DNA from: Rhizomucor pusillus
Taxonomy: Eukaryota; Mucoromycota; Mucoromycetes; Mucorales; Lichtheimiaceae
Direction: 5' to 3'
DNA: 18,432 nt
Assembly (NCBI GenBank): GCA_900175165.2
Contig: FWWN02000333.1
Coordinates: 1-18,432 of the forward strand
The notes beneath the pieces were generated by a model. That model ran no database searches and had not been told where the DNA came from. It worked only from the letters and a program-made list of their open reading frames with translations. A program made the position numbers and the translations under genes. Shown here piece after piece: positions 18,432-18,432 of the stretch; within the stretch, counting starts at the first letter, position 1; every line of letters begins with the position of its first letter.

Positions 18432-18432
18432 G
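17767..18432. repeat. Right arm of 666-bp inverted repeat
   Basis: Reverse complement of 1-666 without gaps, two mismatches seen (17777 and 17816). It runs to the final base of the window. Confidence 0.97.

Noticed and set aside
1..18432. tRNA, rRNA or CRISPR-like structures
   Set aside because: I scanned for B-box-like GGTTCGA strings, conserved rRNA blocks and regularly spaced direct repeats and found none.

Overview
The window looks like fungal nuclear DNA, most likely from a Mucoromycota (Mucorales-type) species. The evidence is many short introns (about 53 to 95 nt, with GTATGT/GTAAGT donors and CTAAC/CTGAC-like branch sites), a gene set of conserved fungal housekeeping and regulatory proteins, and decayed multicopy repeat-family genes of a kind I associate with Mucorales genomes. 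The taxon is inferred from recall, not from a search.

Layout, left to right. (1) 1-666 is one arm of a near-perfect inverted repeat whose other arm is 17767-18432. Each arm holds the 3' half of a broken copy of a multicopy repeat-family gene, reading inwards. (2) 1668-9210 is a block of three minus-strand genes: a PCL/Pho80-type cyclin (177 aa, 3 exons), an RKM4/SETD6-type SET-domain lysine methyltransferase (455 aa, 8 exons) and a SIN3 corepressor (about 1320 aa, 12 exons). (3) 9211-9692 is a divergent promoter region, followed by a plus-strand MET22/HAL2-type 3'(2'),5'-bisphosphate nucleotidase (333 aa, 7 exons) at 9693-11041. (4) 11042-13022 is gene-poor. It holds a possible small two-exon minus-strand gene (11355-11715) and scattered coding-like fragments. 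(5) 13023-14027 is a pirin (plus, 294 aa, 3 exons), which converges on an intronless PUS3/DEG1 tRNA pseudouridine synthase (minus, 14105-15469). (6) 15470-17644 is repeat-rich accessory DNA. It includes a roughly 944-bp element with imperfect terminal inverted repeats (16031-16974) that encloses the relic of another repeat-family gene.

The protein genes are ordinary eukaryotic functions: cell-cycle or phosphate-type cyclin, protein lysine methylation, histone deacetylase recruitment, PAP detoxification in sulfate assimilation, a cupin-fold nuclear cofactor, and tRNA modification. I see no bacterial-style operon, CRISPR array, tRNA or rRNA. I see no clearly new multi-gene system either. The most unusual structure is the 666-bp terminal inverted repeat reaching both ends of the window to the base. 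Next come the TIR element, two probable GC-AG introns, introns hidden inside long open frames, and a possible mitochondrial presequence on PUS3. Exon coordinates were worked out by eye from splice sites and family conservation, and every multi-exon CDS given here sums to a whole number of codons.
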